Part shown: positions 7,997 to 16,069 of the stretch, in pieces
Layout of the letters: the number at the start of each line of letters is the position of its first letter
Numbering within the stretch: the stretch's first letter is position 1
NCBI GenBank assembly: GCA_030278895.1
Contig: JARXKK010000021.1
Coordinates: forward strand, 1 to 35,635
Length of the DNA stretch: 35,635 bases
Direction: 5' to 3'
Source of the DNA: Acidobacteriota bacterium
GTDB taxonomy: Bacteria; Acidobacteriota; Thermoanaerobaculia; UBA5066
Translations under genes and position numbers: made by a program
Notes under the pieces: model-generated
Seen by the model: the letters and a program-made list of their open reading frames with translations, nothing else
Databases searched by the model: none
Told to the model about the DNA's origin: nothing

Positions 7997-9127
7997 TCAA
8001 CTCTTTGCCCGTGCCCTCGCGAAAAGAGCCCCCGGAAGGACCGTCACGAGACCTTCCAGCTCGAGGTGCAGGAGGGCCGCCGAGAAGCGCGCCGCGTCGA
8101 GACCGGTGGCCGCGAGGAGGGCGTCCGAGTCCCGCGGCTCGTCGGCGTCGAGGCCCGCGAGGAGCGCCACGGCGTCGGGCGAAAGATGATCGGGAATCGC
8201 CCTCGCGTCGCGCTCCGGGACCGACCGCCGGAGCCGCCGGCGCTCCTCCTCCGGCAGCTCCTGGAGCAGATCGTCGGCGTTCCTCACGAAGATCGCGCCG
8301 TCCTTGAGAAGCGCGTTCGACCCGAACGTCCCCGGCGAGAGAATCGAGCCCGGGACCGCGGCGACGTCGCGGCCATAGCCCATCGCGCAGCGGGCCGTGA
8401 TCAGGGAGCCGCTCTTCTCGGCCGCCTCGACGACGCAGACGATGCGCGCGAGCCCGGCGATGATGCGGTTGCGCACCGGGAAGTTCCAGGGCTCGGGCTC
8501 CGTCCCCATCGGAAATTCCGAGAGCGCGGCCCCCGCCGCGAGAAGCGTCCCGAAGAGACTCTTCTGCTCGGGCGGGTAGCAAACGTCGACGCCGCAGCCG
8601 AGAACAGCGAGCGTCCGTCCGCCCGCGTCGAGCGCCGCGCGATGGGCCGCCGCGTCGACGCCGCGGGCAAATCCGGAGACGACGTTCACGCCGGCCTCCG
8701 CCAGGCCCGTCGCGAGGGCACGCGCCGCTTCGAGGCCCGCGCGGGACGCGCGACGCGCTCCGACGACGGCGATCGCCGGGGCCTCGGTGAGGGCGAGACC
8801 CCGCGCGAACAGGACGGGCGGCGGGTCGTGGATCTCGCGCAGAAGAGCGGGGTACTCGGGGTCGGTCAGGAAGACGACGCGCGCGCCCGAGCCCTCGAGC
8901 CGCCGGGCGTCCTCCCCGATTTCGTTCCCCTCGTCTCCCGCGACGAGCGGCGCGACGACGGCGAGGTCCTCGCCCGAGATCCGGGCGGCCTCTTCCGGGG
9001 ACAGCGTGCGGACGGCGGCGGGCGACCCGGCCGAAAGAAGGAGCGTCCGAAGGGCACGCGAAGCCCTGCCGCGCCCCTTTCGGGCCCAGATGAGTCCTGT
9101 CCGGGCATCGTTCGCCGCGCCTTGCAT
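7997..9127 (-). CDS. dprA: DNA-processing protein DprA/Smf
   Basis: 376 residues. DprA binds incoming single-stranded DNA during transformation and loads RecA. The N-terminal helical (SAM-like) part is followed by the Rossmann-type core with IAVVGARRAS, VSGFARGVDAAAH, LAVLGCGVDVCYPPE, SEFPMGTEP and KSGSLITARCA. A C-terminal winged-helix segment (about 305-370) ends the protein. The ATG at 9127 is preceded by AAAGGGG at ribosome-binding distance. The gene is transcribed towards topA. It diverges from the TPR lipoprotein gene with about 65 bases between them. Its presence allows natural competence but does not prove it; no competence uptake genes are in the window. Confidence 0.95.
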   Translation of the reverse strand: MQGAANDARTGLIWARKGRGRASRALRTLLLSAGSPAAVRTLSPEEAARISGEDLAVVAPLVAGDEGNEIGEDARRLEGSGARVVFLTDPEYPALLREIHDPPPVLFARGLALTEAPAIAVVGARRASRAGLEAARALATGLAEAGVNVVSGFARGVDAAAHRAALDAGGRTLAVLGCGVDVCYPPEQKSLFGTLLAAGAALSEFPMGTEPEPWNFPVRNRIIAGLARIVCVVEAAEKSGSLITARCAMGYGRDVAAVPGSILSPGTFGSNALLKDGAIFVRNADDLLQELPEEERRRLRRSVPERDARAIPDHLSPDAVALLAGLDADEPRDSDALLAATGLDAARFSAALLHLELEGLVTVLPGALFARARAKS

Positions 9128-9171
9128 GCGGCACCCCTTTTGCTCAGAGAAGAAGTCTCAAGACCGGTGTC

Positions 9172-9177
9172 TATAAT
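9172..9177 (+). promoter_or_regulatory. TATAAT, candidate -10 of the TPR/peptidase operon
   Basis: A perfect TATAAT lies in the dprA divergent spacer. No convincing -35 is found 16-18 bases upstream. Transcription would begin near 9184, after the ATG at 9176, which favours the GTG at 9191 or ATG at 9194 as the translation start and a very short or absent leader. Confidence 0.4.
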
Positions 9178-9193
9178 GCCCGACCTCTTCGTG

Positions 9194-9709
9194 ATGCGTC
9201 GCTTTCGCCCTGCCGCCGCGCTGTTCGTGGCCGTCGCCGCGACGGGTACGGTCGCGTGCGCGTCGTCGTCGCCCGCGGCGAAGTCCGGTGGCTCCTGGAA
9301 GGGCGAGAACGCGTACGGGACCGAAATGGCCCGCAAGGGTTTCTGGCGCGAGGCCCTCTTCCGTTACGAGAAAGCGGCCGCCGCGCAGCCCGCTAACGCC
9401 GCGGTCCAGAACAACCTGGGCGTCGCCTACGAGAGCGTCGGGGAGACGTCGCGCGCCCTGGCGGCCTACAAGAAGGCCCTCGAACTCTCCCCGCAGGATC
9501 CTAAAATCAAGCGCAATTACGCGCGCTTCGCCGAGTACTACACCTCGGTGCAGCGGGCGTCGTCGCTGCCCGCGCCCTCTGCGTCCGCGCCCTCTCTATC
9601 CGCGCCGGCCGCGCCGGCCCCCGTTCCCGCCGCGCCCCCGGTGCCGTCCCCCGCGCCCGTTCCTCCGGCACCGCCAACGTTCGCGACGCCTCCGGGAGGA
9701 TCGGCATGA
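9194..9709 (+). CDS. TPR-repeat lipoprotein with Pro/Ala-rich tail
   Basis: About 171 residues. The start at 9194 gives a classic lipoprotein signal (MRRFRP, hydrophobic stretch, lipobox-like TVAC with Cys22). An in-frame ATG at 9176 would add MPDLFV and overlap the TATAAT, so it is less likely; GTG 9191 is also possible. Residues about 44-110 form two or three tetratricopeptide units (GFWREALFRYEKAAAAQPAN, NNLGVAYESVGETSRALAAYKKALEL). The last 45 residues are almost only Pro, Ala, Ser and Val, probably a flexible periplasmic linker. Its stop overlaps the next gene as ATGA. TPR lipoproteins commonly scaffold outer-membrane complexes, which fits the barrel protein two genes downstream. Function unknown. 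Confidence 0.8.
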   Translation: MRRFRPAAALFVAVAATGTVACASSSPAAKSGGSWKGENAYGTEMARKGFWREALFRYEKAAAAQPANAAVQNNLGVAYESVGETSRALAAYKKALELSPQDPKIKRNYARFAEYYTSVQRASSLPAPSASAPSLSAPAAPAPVPAAPPVPSPAPVPPAPPTFATPPGGSA

Positions 9710-10407
9710 CGGCCGGCGGCCGGCGGCGCCTCGCCATCCTTCTCGCGGCCCTCCTCGCGGCCGCCTGCTCCTCGGCGAAGGAGGTCAAGCTCAAGCTTCC
9801 TCTTCGACCGAAGCTCGCCGTCACGGGGCGAGAGCGCCTCTCCCTCGCGCCCTTTCTCGTCGCGTCGAAGCTCTCCGACAAGAAGGACGCGCCGCGCTAC
9901 AAGGACCTCGACCTCGACACGGAGTTCCGCCGCTACCTCGGCAAGCAGCTCGGCAAGCGCACGAAGATGACGATCGTGGCGATGCCCCAGGATGTCCGCC
10001 TTCCGACGCAGAACCTGAAGGAGCTCGGCGAGGCCGCGGATTTCTGGCGCGGCGTCGGAACGCGAACGGGAGCCGACATTCTCCTGACCGGCGTCGTCGA
10101 CTTCCGCGTGGAGAACAAGTCCGGCTATCGCGCCGAGGAATACCGCAGCCCCATCGACAACCGGATCTACTACCGGCAGGTGCTCGTCGAGTCGACGGGT
10201 TTCACGTTCGACGTGACGGTCGTCGCGATCGACGGGCACACGGGGCTGAAGCTCTTCCAGGAAAATTTCCGCGACACGAAGGAGAAGAACCGCCGGACCA
10301 CGGACGAGCTCGTCGGCCTCTTCGAGAATCTCTTCTCCCTCGAAAACCAGCTCCTCGGGCTCTTCGTGGTGCGCGAGCGGGAGGCGAACCGTTATGTCTT
10401 CGATTAG
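9706..10407 (+). CDS. predicted lipoprotein, possibly CsgG/LpoB-like fold
   Basis: 233 residues with a lipoprotein signal (GGRRRLAILLAALLAAAC, Cys21). The start is fixed by an ATGA overlap and a GGGAGG ribosome-binding site. The segment TRTGADILLTGVVDF followed by strands FTFDVTVVAIDGHTGLKLFQENF resembles the CsgG/LpoB/FlgO class of periplasmic lipoproteins, in which a small alpha/beta domain is followed by a report-like strand pair. That resemblance is my inference from pattern, not a confident family call. The gene overlaps the peptidase/barrel gene by 14 bases, so the three genes are translationally linked. No enzymatic motif is visible. Confidence 0.75.
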   Translation: MTAGGRRRLAILLAALLAAACSSAKEVKLKLPLRPKLAVTGRERLSLAPFLVASKLSDKKDAPRYKDLDLDTEFRRYLGKQLGKRTKMTIVAMPQDVRLPTQNLKELGEAADFWRGVGTRTGADILLTGVVDFRVENKSGYRAEEYRSPIDNRIYYRQVLVESTGFTFDVTVVAIDGHTGLKLFQENFRDTKEKNRRTTDELVGLFENLFSLENQLLGLFVVREREANRYVFD

Positions 10408-13264
10408 GAAGGTCAGGGCCCTCGCCACGTGCGCGGGCCTCGCGCTCGCGATCCTCCTCGCGAAAGAGGCGCGGCCCGCCGGACAGAACAAGATCGTCTA
10501 CGACAAGTTCGACTGGCAGATCTACCAGTCGACGCACTTCGACATGTACCACTATTCGCGCGAGAGACAGACCCTTCAAAAGGTCGTGTCGATGGCGGAG
10601 TCGGCCTACGACGAGCTGTCGCGCCGGCTGAACTACCAGATCCCGAAGCGGATCCCGATCATCTACTACGCGACGCACGCCGAGTTCGAGCAGAACAACA
10701 TCGAGCTCAACTTCATCCCCGAAGGCGTCGGCGCCTTCGCGGAACCCGCCCGCAACCGGATGGTTCTCCCGATCGACCTGCCGGACGAGAAGCTCCAGGC
10801 GCTCATCCAGCACGAGCTCACGCACGTCTTCCAGTACGAGATCCTGTTCGGCGGAAGGCTCGGCCGCGCTCTCACGGCGAACGTCCCGACCTGGGTCGTC
10901 GAGGGAATGGCGTCCTACTACGGGAACGACGAGGACGACAAGGACCGCATGTACCTTCGGGACGCGGTCAACCAAGACCTCATCCCCCCCATCACGAAAG
11001 TCAACATCGAGGGCTATCCCGCCTACCGCTACGGCCACGCCGTGTACGACTTCATGGAAGCGGAGTGGGGCAAGGACGCCGTCCGGGACTTCCTCTTCGA
11101 ATACCGTTCTTTCCTGGGCCGGGACGTCGCCATAGCGCTCCGGCGCGCCTTCGAGATCCAGCCGGACGACTTCGACCTCAAGTTCCGTCGTTACCTCCGG
11201 CGCAAGTTCCTGCCGCTCCTCGCGTCCAAGGGGGAGGCCAGCGAATACGGGGAACGCTTCCGCGTGGGCCCGTACGGACGGGAGTCGTTCGAGATCGGGG
11301 CGGCTCCGTCCCCTTCGGGCGAGTTCGTCGCGACGCTCACGACGGTCAAGGGAGACGTCGACATCGCCCTCCTCTCCGTGAGGGACCGCAAGCTCTACAA
11401 AAACCTGTCCGCGGGCCACACGACGCAGTACGAGTACATCGTCGGGCAGTACCTCACGACGGGCCCGGAAAGCGGGCGCGATCTCTCCTTCGCGCCGGAC
11501 GGCGACCGCATCGCCGCCTTCGGCCGGCAGGAGCGCGGCCGCAAGCTGCTCATCTTCTCGGCGCGCGGAGGCGGGCTCCTCGAGCGCATCTCCGTCGCCC
11601 CGGACGTTCCGCTCGCGCCGTCGTGGTCGCCGGACGGAAACTTCATCGTCTTCTCCGGCCTCGAGGGCAACAGCCGCGACATCTTCCTCCTCGACATGAA
11701 GACGCGTGCCGTCCGGAACCTCACGAACGATCCCGCCTATGACGAGGCGCCCGTCTTTTCGCCCGACGGCAAGTGGATCTACCACTCGAAGATCGTGGGC
11801 GGCTTCTCGAAGATCGTACGGTTCCCGGTCGACGATCCCTCGAAGATTGAGCAGGTCACGTGGGGCGACAGCAACGACGAGGATCCGTCCTTCTCGCCCG
11901 GCGGAAAAAGGATCTACTACGCCTCCTCCCGGGGCGGGATCTTCAACATCTACGGCCAGGACCTGGTCACGGGCGAGATTTCACAGTACACGGACGTGAT
12001 CGGCGCGGCGCTCGGGCCCGCCGCCTTCACCGGCCCCGACGGCCAGGAGAAGATCGTCTTCTCCGGCTTCCAGGGCCTCCGCTTCCAGCTTTACGTCGCG
12101 GACGCGAAGAAGCCGTTCCGCAAGCTCGACGAGCGCGCGCTGCCGCCCGCCCCGGTCACAGCGGGTGGAACGGCCGGTTTCGTGCCCGCCGTCGAAGTCG
12201 CGGTCGACCCGGAGAAGCTCTCGCGCCCGAAGTTCAAGCTCTTCCTCGACAACGCGCAGGTGCTCGCGGGCATCAACACGGACCAGACCTTCGTCTCGCA
12301 GGTCGTCCTGTCGTTCTCGGACTACCTCGGCGACCACCGCGCGTTCTTCCAGTTCGACTCCGTGTCCACGTTCTCGAACTTTCGCCTCGGGTTTTTCAAC
12401 ATCTCGAAGCGGTTCCAGTGGGGTCTTCAGGTCTACGATCAGCGCCAGTACTTCTACGGATACAACTACGAGACGGGCGACTTCACACGCGATCAGCGCA
12501 TCTCGCGGGACACGGGGATCTCGCTTTCCGGCTACTACCCGATCTCGCGTTACACGCGCCTCGAGGGAAACGTCGGCTTCCTGAGCCGCTCGCTCGACGT
12601 GCCCTATGCGATCTCGAACGCCGACGGATCCCAGGCGGTTTTCTACGATCCACGCACAGACAACGTGCCGACGGTGGGCGTCGGGATCTCGTACGACACG
12701 ACGCGCTACGCGGCCTTCGGTCCGATCGGCGGCAAGCGCATGGACCTGAACTTCCAGTACACGCCGTCCTTCCAGAAGGGAGAGTCCTCCCTCTCCTTCG
12801 ACGGTTTCATGGATGCCCGCATCTACATTCCGTTGTCGCGGCGCGTCCTCATCGCGATGCGCGGCTTCGCGGCGTTCTCCCGCGGGGCGGCACCGACGGT
12901 GTTCTCTTTCGGCGGCCTCGACACGCTCCGCGGCTACGACTACCGGAGCGTCTTCGGAAACAACGCCTTTTACGTGAATGCGGAGCTCCGGTTTCCCCTC
13001 ATCGACCTTCTCGCGACGCCGGTCTTGCAGTTCGGCGGCATCCGGGGACACGTCTTTTGCGACGTGGCGGGCGGCTGGCTCAAGGACGCGGGGTTCCAGT
13101 TCATCAAGGATGCGCGCCTGAAGAACGGGCTCTCCTCGTTCGGCGCGGGCTTCAGCGTCTACTTCCTCGGCCTGCCGTGGAACGTGGACTGGGCGAAGCA
13201 GTGGGACTGGAACTCGTCGCTGACCGACTGGACGACCTCCTTCTACATCGGGTACACGTTCTAG
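10394..13264 (+). CDS. metallopeptidase - TolB-like propeller - BamA-type outer-membrane barrel fusion
   Basis: 956 residues with a signal peptide (about 1-29). Residues about 35-260 look like a gluzincin metallopeptidase of MA type: HELTH at 140-144 is followed by a downstream glutamate in WVVEGMASYYG (Glu170), the usual zinc ligands. Residues about 300-560 contain repeated PD40/TolB propeller units (LSFAPDGDRI, PSWSPDGNFIVFSG, PVFSPDGKWIYHS, PSFSPGGKRIYYAS). Residues about 610-956 form a beta-barrel of the Omp85/surface-antigen family, with the loop-6 signature LRGY at 845-848 and a C-terminal aromatic FYIGYTF expected for BAM-inserted barrels. No POTRA repeats are seen; peptidase and propeller occupy that place. 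The ATG has a GGGAGG ribosome-binding site inside the previous gene. Substrate unknown. Confidence 0.88.
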   Translation: MSSIRKVRALATCAGLALAILLAKEARPAGQNKIVYDKFDWQIYQSTHFDMYHYSRERQTLQKVVSMAESAYDELSRRLNYQIPKRIPIIYYATHAEFEQNNIELNFIPEGVGAFAEPARNRMVLPIDLPDEKLQALIQHELTHVFQYEILFGGRLGRALTANVPTWVVEGMASYYGNDEDDKDRMYLRDAVNQDLIPPITKVNIEGYPAYRYGHAVYDFMEAEWGKDAVRDFLFEYRSFLGRDVAIALRRAFEIQPDDFDLKFRRYLRRKFLPLLASKGEASEYGERFRVGPYGRESFEIGAAPSPSGEFVATLTTVKGDVDIALLSVRDRKLYKNLSAGHTTQYEYIVGQYLTTGPESGRDLSFAPDGDRIAAFGRQERGRKLLIFSARGGGLLERISVAPDVPLAPSWSPDGNFIVFSGLEGNSRDIFLLDMKTRAVRNLTNDPAYDEAPVFSPDGKWIYHSKIVGGFSKIVRFPVDDPSKIEQVTWGDSNDEDPSFSPGGKRIYYASSRGGIFNIYGQDLVTGEISQYTDVIGAALGPAAFTGPDGQEKIVFSGFQGLRFQLYVADAKKPFRKLDERALPPAPVTAGGTAGFVPAVEVAVDPEKLSRPKFKLFLDNAQVLAGINTDQTFVSQVVLSFSDYLGDHRAFFQFDSVSTFSNFRLGFFNISKRFQWGLQVYDQRQYFYGYNYETGDFTRDQRISRDTGISLSGYYPISRYTRLEGNVGFLSRSLDVPYAISNADGSQAVFYDPRTDNVPTVGVGISYDTTRYAAFGPIGGKRMDLNFQYTPSFQKGESSLSFDGFMDARIYIPLSRRVLIAMRGFAAFSRGAAPTVFSFGGLDTLRGYDYRSVFGNNAFYVNAELRFPLIDLLATPVLQFGGIRGHVFCDVAGGWLKDAGFQFIKDARLKNGLSSFGAGFSVYFLGLPWNVDWAKQWDWNSSLTDWTTSFYIGYTF

Positions 13265-13324
13265 ACCGTCCAGCCTGTGAGTGTGAGGGCCGTCACCGCG
13301 TGAACATCGCGGGGCCCGCTGCCG

Positions 13325-13330
13325 CATAAT
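13325..13330 (+). promoter_or_regulatory. CATAAT, candidate -10 of the phosphodiesterase gene
   Basis: CATAAT ends nine bases before the GTG at 13340. TGAACA lies 18 bases upstream as a weak -35. No Shine-Dalgarno sequence precedes the GTG, so the transcript may be leaderless or nearly so. The rest of the 13265-13339 spacer shows no strong terminator for the barrel gene. Confidence 0.3.
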
Positions 13331-13339
13331 CCCTCCTCC

Positions 13340-14101
13340 GTGCGCGTTCGCGTTCTCGGAGCCCATGGCGGCTCCTCGCCCTCCCATCGGCAGACGTCCT
13401 TCCTCGTGAACGGGACGGTCTGCGTCGACGCCGGCGCCCTTACGGACGCGCTGACGCTGGAGGAACAGGCCGAAGTACGCGCCGTCCTCGTCACGCACGC
13501 ACACATGGACCACATCGCGTCGCTCCCTTTCCTGGTCGAGAACGTCTTCGGCCGGAAGGCATCTCCCCTCGAGCTCGTGGCCCCGGAGGACGTTCTCGCC
13601 GCCCTCCGGAAACACCTGTTCAACGACGCCCTGTGGCCTGATTTCTCGCGTCTCCTGAACGATTTCGTGCCCGCGGTGACGTATCGGGCCGTCCCCGTCG
13701 GCGAGCCGTTCGCGGTCGGGGCGCTCATCGGAACCGCCATCCCGGTGTCGCACGTCGTCCCGACCGTCGGCTACATCCTCGAGGACCGCGGCACGAGCAT
13801 CGTGTTCTCGGGCGACACGGGCCCGACGGATGCGCTGTGGCGAGCCGCGCGCGCTCGAACCGACGTCAAAGGCATCTTCGTCGAGTGCTCGTTTCCGAAT
13901 TCTCTGCAGCACCTCGCGGACGTTTCGAAGCACCTTACCCCCGCGACGCTGCAGTCCGAAATCGTGAAGTTTCCGCCAGGGGCGCCGATTCATCTCTACC
14001 ACATGAAACCGCCGGGCCTTCCGCGCCTCAGGGCCGAGGTCGCGGAGCTCGGGGACGCGCGCGTCTCGATCCTCGCGGACGGAGACGTGCTGGACTTCTA
14101 G
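13340..14101 (+). CDS. metallo-beta-lactamase-fold hydrolase, class II cyclic-nucleotide phosphodiesterase-like
   Basis: 253 residues. The zinc motif is THAHMDHIASLP (His53, His55, Asp57, His58), with further likely ligands at His138 (IPVSHVVPTVGY), Asp159 (FSGDTGPT) and His221 (HLYHMKP). HAHMDHIASLP and the SFPNSLQHLADVSKHLTP segment are typical of the class II cAMP phosphodiesterase branch (yeast PDE1, Vibrio CpdP). A role in cyclic-nucleotide hydrolysis is therefore likely, but another small phosphodiester substrate is possible. The GTG start puts the first beta-strand (RVRVLGAHGG) at the N-terminus. Its stop and that of the convergent neighbour share one CTAG. Confidence 0.82.
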   Translation: MRVRVLGAHGGSSPSHRQTSFLVNGTVCVDAGALTDALTLEEQAEVRAVLVTHAHMDHIASLPFLVENVFGRKASPLELVAPEDVLAALRKHLFNDALWPDFSRLLNDFVPAVTYRAVPVGEPFAVGALIGTAIPVSHVVPTVGYILEDRGTSIVFSGDTGPTDALWRAARARTDVKGIFVECSFPNSLQHLADVSKHLTPATLQSEIVKFPPGAPIHLYHMKPPGLPRLRAEVAELGDARVSILADGDVLDF

Positions 14102-15213
14102 CCCGTTCTTCCGGGGCCGCCCGAGAGTTCGAAGAGCTCCGACACCAGGTGGAAGACGAGCGTCTTGCGGACGGCTTCCCCGGGCCCTTCGGGAGGCACG
14201 TCGGCAAGGGTCGCCCGGATCGTGATCCGCGAGCCTCCGGAGGCAGCCTCTTCCACGCGTTCCTCGCGGCTCGACACGAGAATGAGGGGGAGCGGGTCAC
14301 GCCCCACGCGTTCCTTCGCCTCGAGCGGCGCCACCGGGCTGAGATGAAACACCGAAAGCGTCGCCGGCTTCGCCACCTCGTCGAGCGGCTCTTCGGGCAG
14401 AAGGATTCCTTCGAGCTCGAGCGCGAAGATCTTCTCGATCGCGGCGCGCTCCGAAGCGGGAAGCGGATAGTCGAGCAGGCTCCATGCGTCGAGGATCGTC
14501 ATGCGCCCCGCGCGCCAGAAGAGGACGCGGTCGTCGAGAACGCGGAGAGCAAAACCCTTTTTGCTCCCGGGCGTGTCGAGCGGAGGAGAAGCGCCGGGAA
14601 GCGGTCTGCGAATTTCTTCGAGTGGAGGAGGGGGAGGATTCGCTGCGAGGTCGACGCGGAGCAGCTCCGTTTCCTCGCCGCGCGCATCGCACGTGATGCG
14701 GATGTCGTCGCCGCCGGGAGGGCTCTTCACTGTCAACGTTCCGAAGCCCGTCGGAAACTCGCGGTCGGGCGCATCGAGCGGCAGCAGGACGGGGAGTGGG
14801 AATCCCGCGTCCGCGAGGATGTGCCGCCCCGCGATCCTGGCGATCACGGCGCGATGCACCCCAGCCCCATCCCCCTTCAAAGAAAATCCACCGGGGCCTT
14901 CGCTCCACCGCTGCTCGTCGCGCTCTACCGTCTCCCAGGGTCTGAAGCAAAAAGAACTCTCGAGCTCGCACGCGAAGCCGAGCTGCCCCGCGAGCCACGC
15001 GAAGGCTCTCGCGCGCTCTTCGCCCACGAGGCCCCGTTCCTCTTCGACCCAGTTCCCGAAGAACGCCTCCGCGTCGAAGGCCCCGGGATTTCCGGACGGG
15101 CGCGTGAGCGTCTCGTTCGCCACGCGGCGCTGGAAGCGGAGGAAGAGGTCCTCGAAGAACCGCGTGTCCGGCGGGCGCCGTTCGAGGCCGAGCGCCTCGA
15201 GAAGTTCGTCCAC
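14098..15213 (-). CDS. arylamine N-acetyltransferase-like protein lacking the catalytic cysteine
   Basis: 371 residues, not assigned to a family with certainty. The first 140 residues resemble arylamine N-acetyltransferases. FFEDLFLRFQRRVANETLT occupies the place of the helical start, and FAWLAGQLGFACEL matches the segment after the nucleophile. GVHRAVIARIAGRHILADAGF carries His120 and Asp135 exactly 15 residues apart, as in the NAT Cys-His-Asp triad. The residue aligned with the nucleophilic cysteine is Gly64 (or Val63), so the acetyl-transfer chemistry should be lost. The C-terminal 220 residues have no motif I recognise. It starts with GTG 16 bases after the enoyl-CoA isomerase-like gene, at the end of the B6 cluster transcript, and overlaps the convergent gene by four bases. 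Confidence 0.7.
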   Translation of the reverse strand: MDELLEALGLERRPPDTRFFEDLFLRFQRRVANETLTRPSGNPGAFDAEAFFGNWVEEERGLVGEERARAFAWLAGQLGFACELESSFCFRPWETVERDEQRWSEGPGGFSLKGDGAGVHRAVIARIAGRHILADAGFPLPVLLPLDAPDREFPTGFGTLTVKSPPGGDDIRITCDARGEETELLRVDLAANPPPPPLEEIRRPLPGASPPLDTPGSKKGFALRVLDDRVLFWRAGRMTILDAWSLLDYPLPASERAAIEKIFALELEGILLPEEPLDEVAKPATLSVFHLSPVAPLEAKERVGRDPLPLILVSSREERVEEAASGGSRITIRATLADVPPEGPGEAVRKTLVFHLVSELFELSGGPGRTG

Positions 15214-15229
15214 GTCCGTCGCGCTCGGG

Positions 15230-16045
15230 TCAGGCGCCGTGATGCAGAGCGCCGGCGAGGCCGCGCTGGCCGATCTCGGAGAACCAGGAGTCGACGAACG
15301 CCTTGCGCGCGTCGGGCTGCACGTCCATCGCCCGGTCGAACGCGGACCCCCTGAGGTCGCGCTTGACCGCCGCGTAGACCTCGCTCGAGGCGCCGCCGAG
15401 CTGCTCGGCGAACGCGATCGCCTCGTCGAGAAGCCGATCCGGCGGCACGATCCGGTCGATCGCGCCGAGCGTGTGCGCTTCCTCGAACGGCATCGTTTCC
15501 CCGAGAAGGGCCCAGCGCGTGAGGGCCTGTTCTCCGACCGTGGTGCGCATCGCCTCCACGTAGTGCCGGGGGACGTGAATGCCGAGCCGGACCTCGGGAA
15601 GGCCGATCGTACCCGGTCCCGCGGCCGCGAAGCGGAAGTCCGCGGTGCCCGCGAGCAGCGCTCCTCCGGCGACGGCGTGACCCGTCAATGCCGCGACGAG
15701 GGGCTTGCCCAGGAGGAAGAGGTCGAAGAAAAGCGCGTCGAACACGCGCACGAAGCGGCCGAAGTCCTCGGGCCCGGCGTGCGCCAGCTTCCGGAGGTCG
15801 AACCCGCCGCAGAAGATCTTCGGGGAGCGGGACGTCAGGACGACCCCGCGAACGGCGGGGTCCTCCTGGGCCTCCAGCGCCGCGCGGTGCAGCGTGGCTG
15901 CGAACTCGGTCGACAGGGCGTTCGCCTTGCCGCGGCCGAGCGCGAGGATCCGGATGCCCCCGCGGTCTTCGACGAGAAGGTCGTCCGCAGCGTCGAGAGT
16001 AAAGGCGGGAACGGCGGCGGACGTGGAGCGTGCGCTCATTCCCAT
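15230..16045 (-). CDS. enoyl-CoA hydratase/isomerase family protein, probably delta3,delta2-enoyl-CoA isomerase type
   Basis: 271 residues with the crotonase fold. The oxyanion-hole segments are KIFCGGFDLRKL and HAVAGGALLAGTADFRFA. The first catalytic glutamate of hydratases (in GGGCELA) is replaced by leucine here (AGGALLA), while the second is kept in IGLPEVRLGIHVPRHY. That pattern, and the local similarity to mitochondrial ECI1 (IGLNETQLGI), points to an isomerase moving the double bond in unsaturated fatty acyl-CoA rather than a hydratase. It lies 24 bases after pdxT and 16 before the NAT-like gene, on the same strand. The link to B6 synthesis is not obvious. An ATG two codons downstream (16039) is an equally possible start. 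Confidence 0.85.
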   Translation of the reverse strand: MGMSARSTSAAVPAFTLDAADDLLVEDRGGIRILALGRGKANALSTEFAATLHRAALEAQEDPAVRGVVLTSRSPKIFCGGFDLRKLAHAGPEDFGRFVRVFDALFFDLFLLGKPLVAALTGHAVAGGALLAGTADFRFAAAGPGTIGLPEVRLGIHVPRHYVEAMRTTVGEQALTRWALLGETMPFEEAHTLGAIDRIVPPDRLLDEAIAFAEQLGGASSEVYAAVKRDLRGSAFDRAMDVQPDARKAFVDSWFSEIGQRGLAGALHHGA

Positions 16046-16069
16046 GATTTTCTCACGCGGCCGTTCTTC

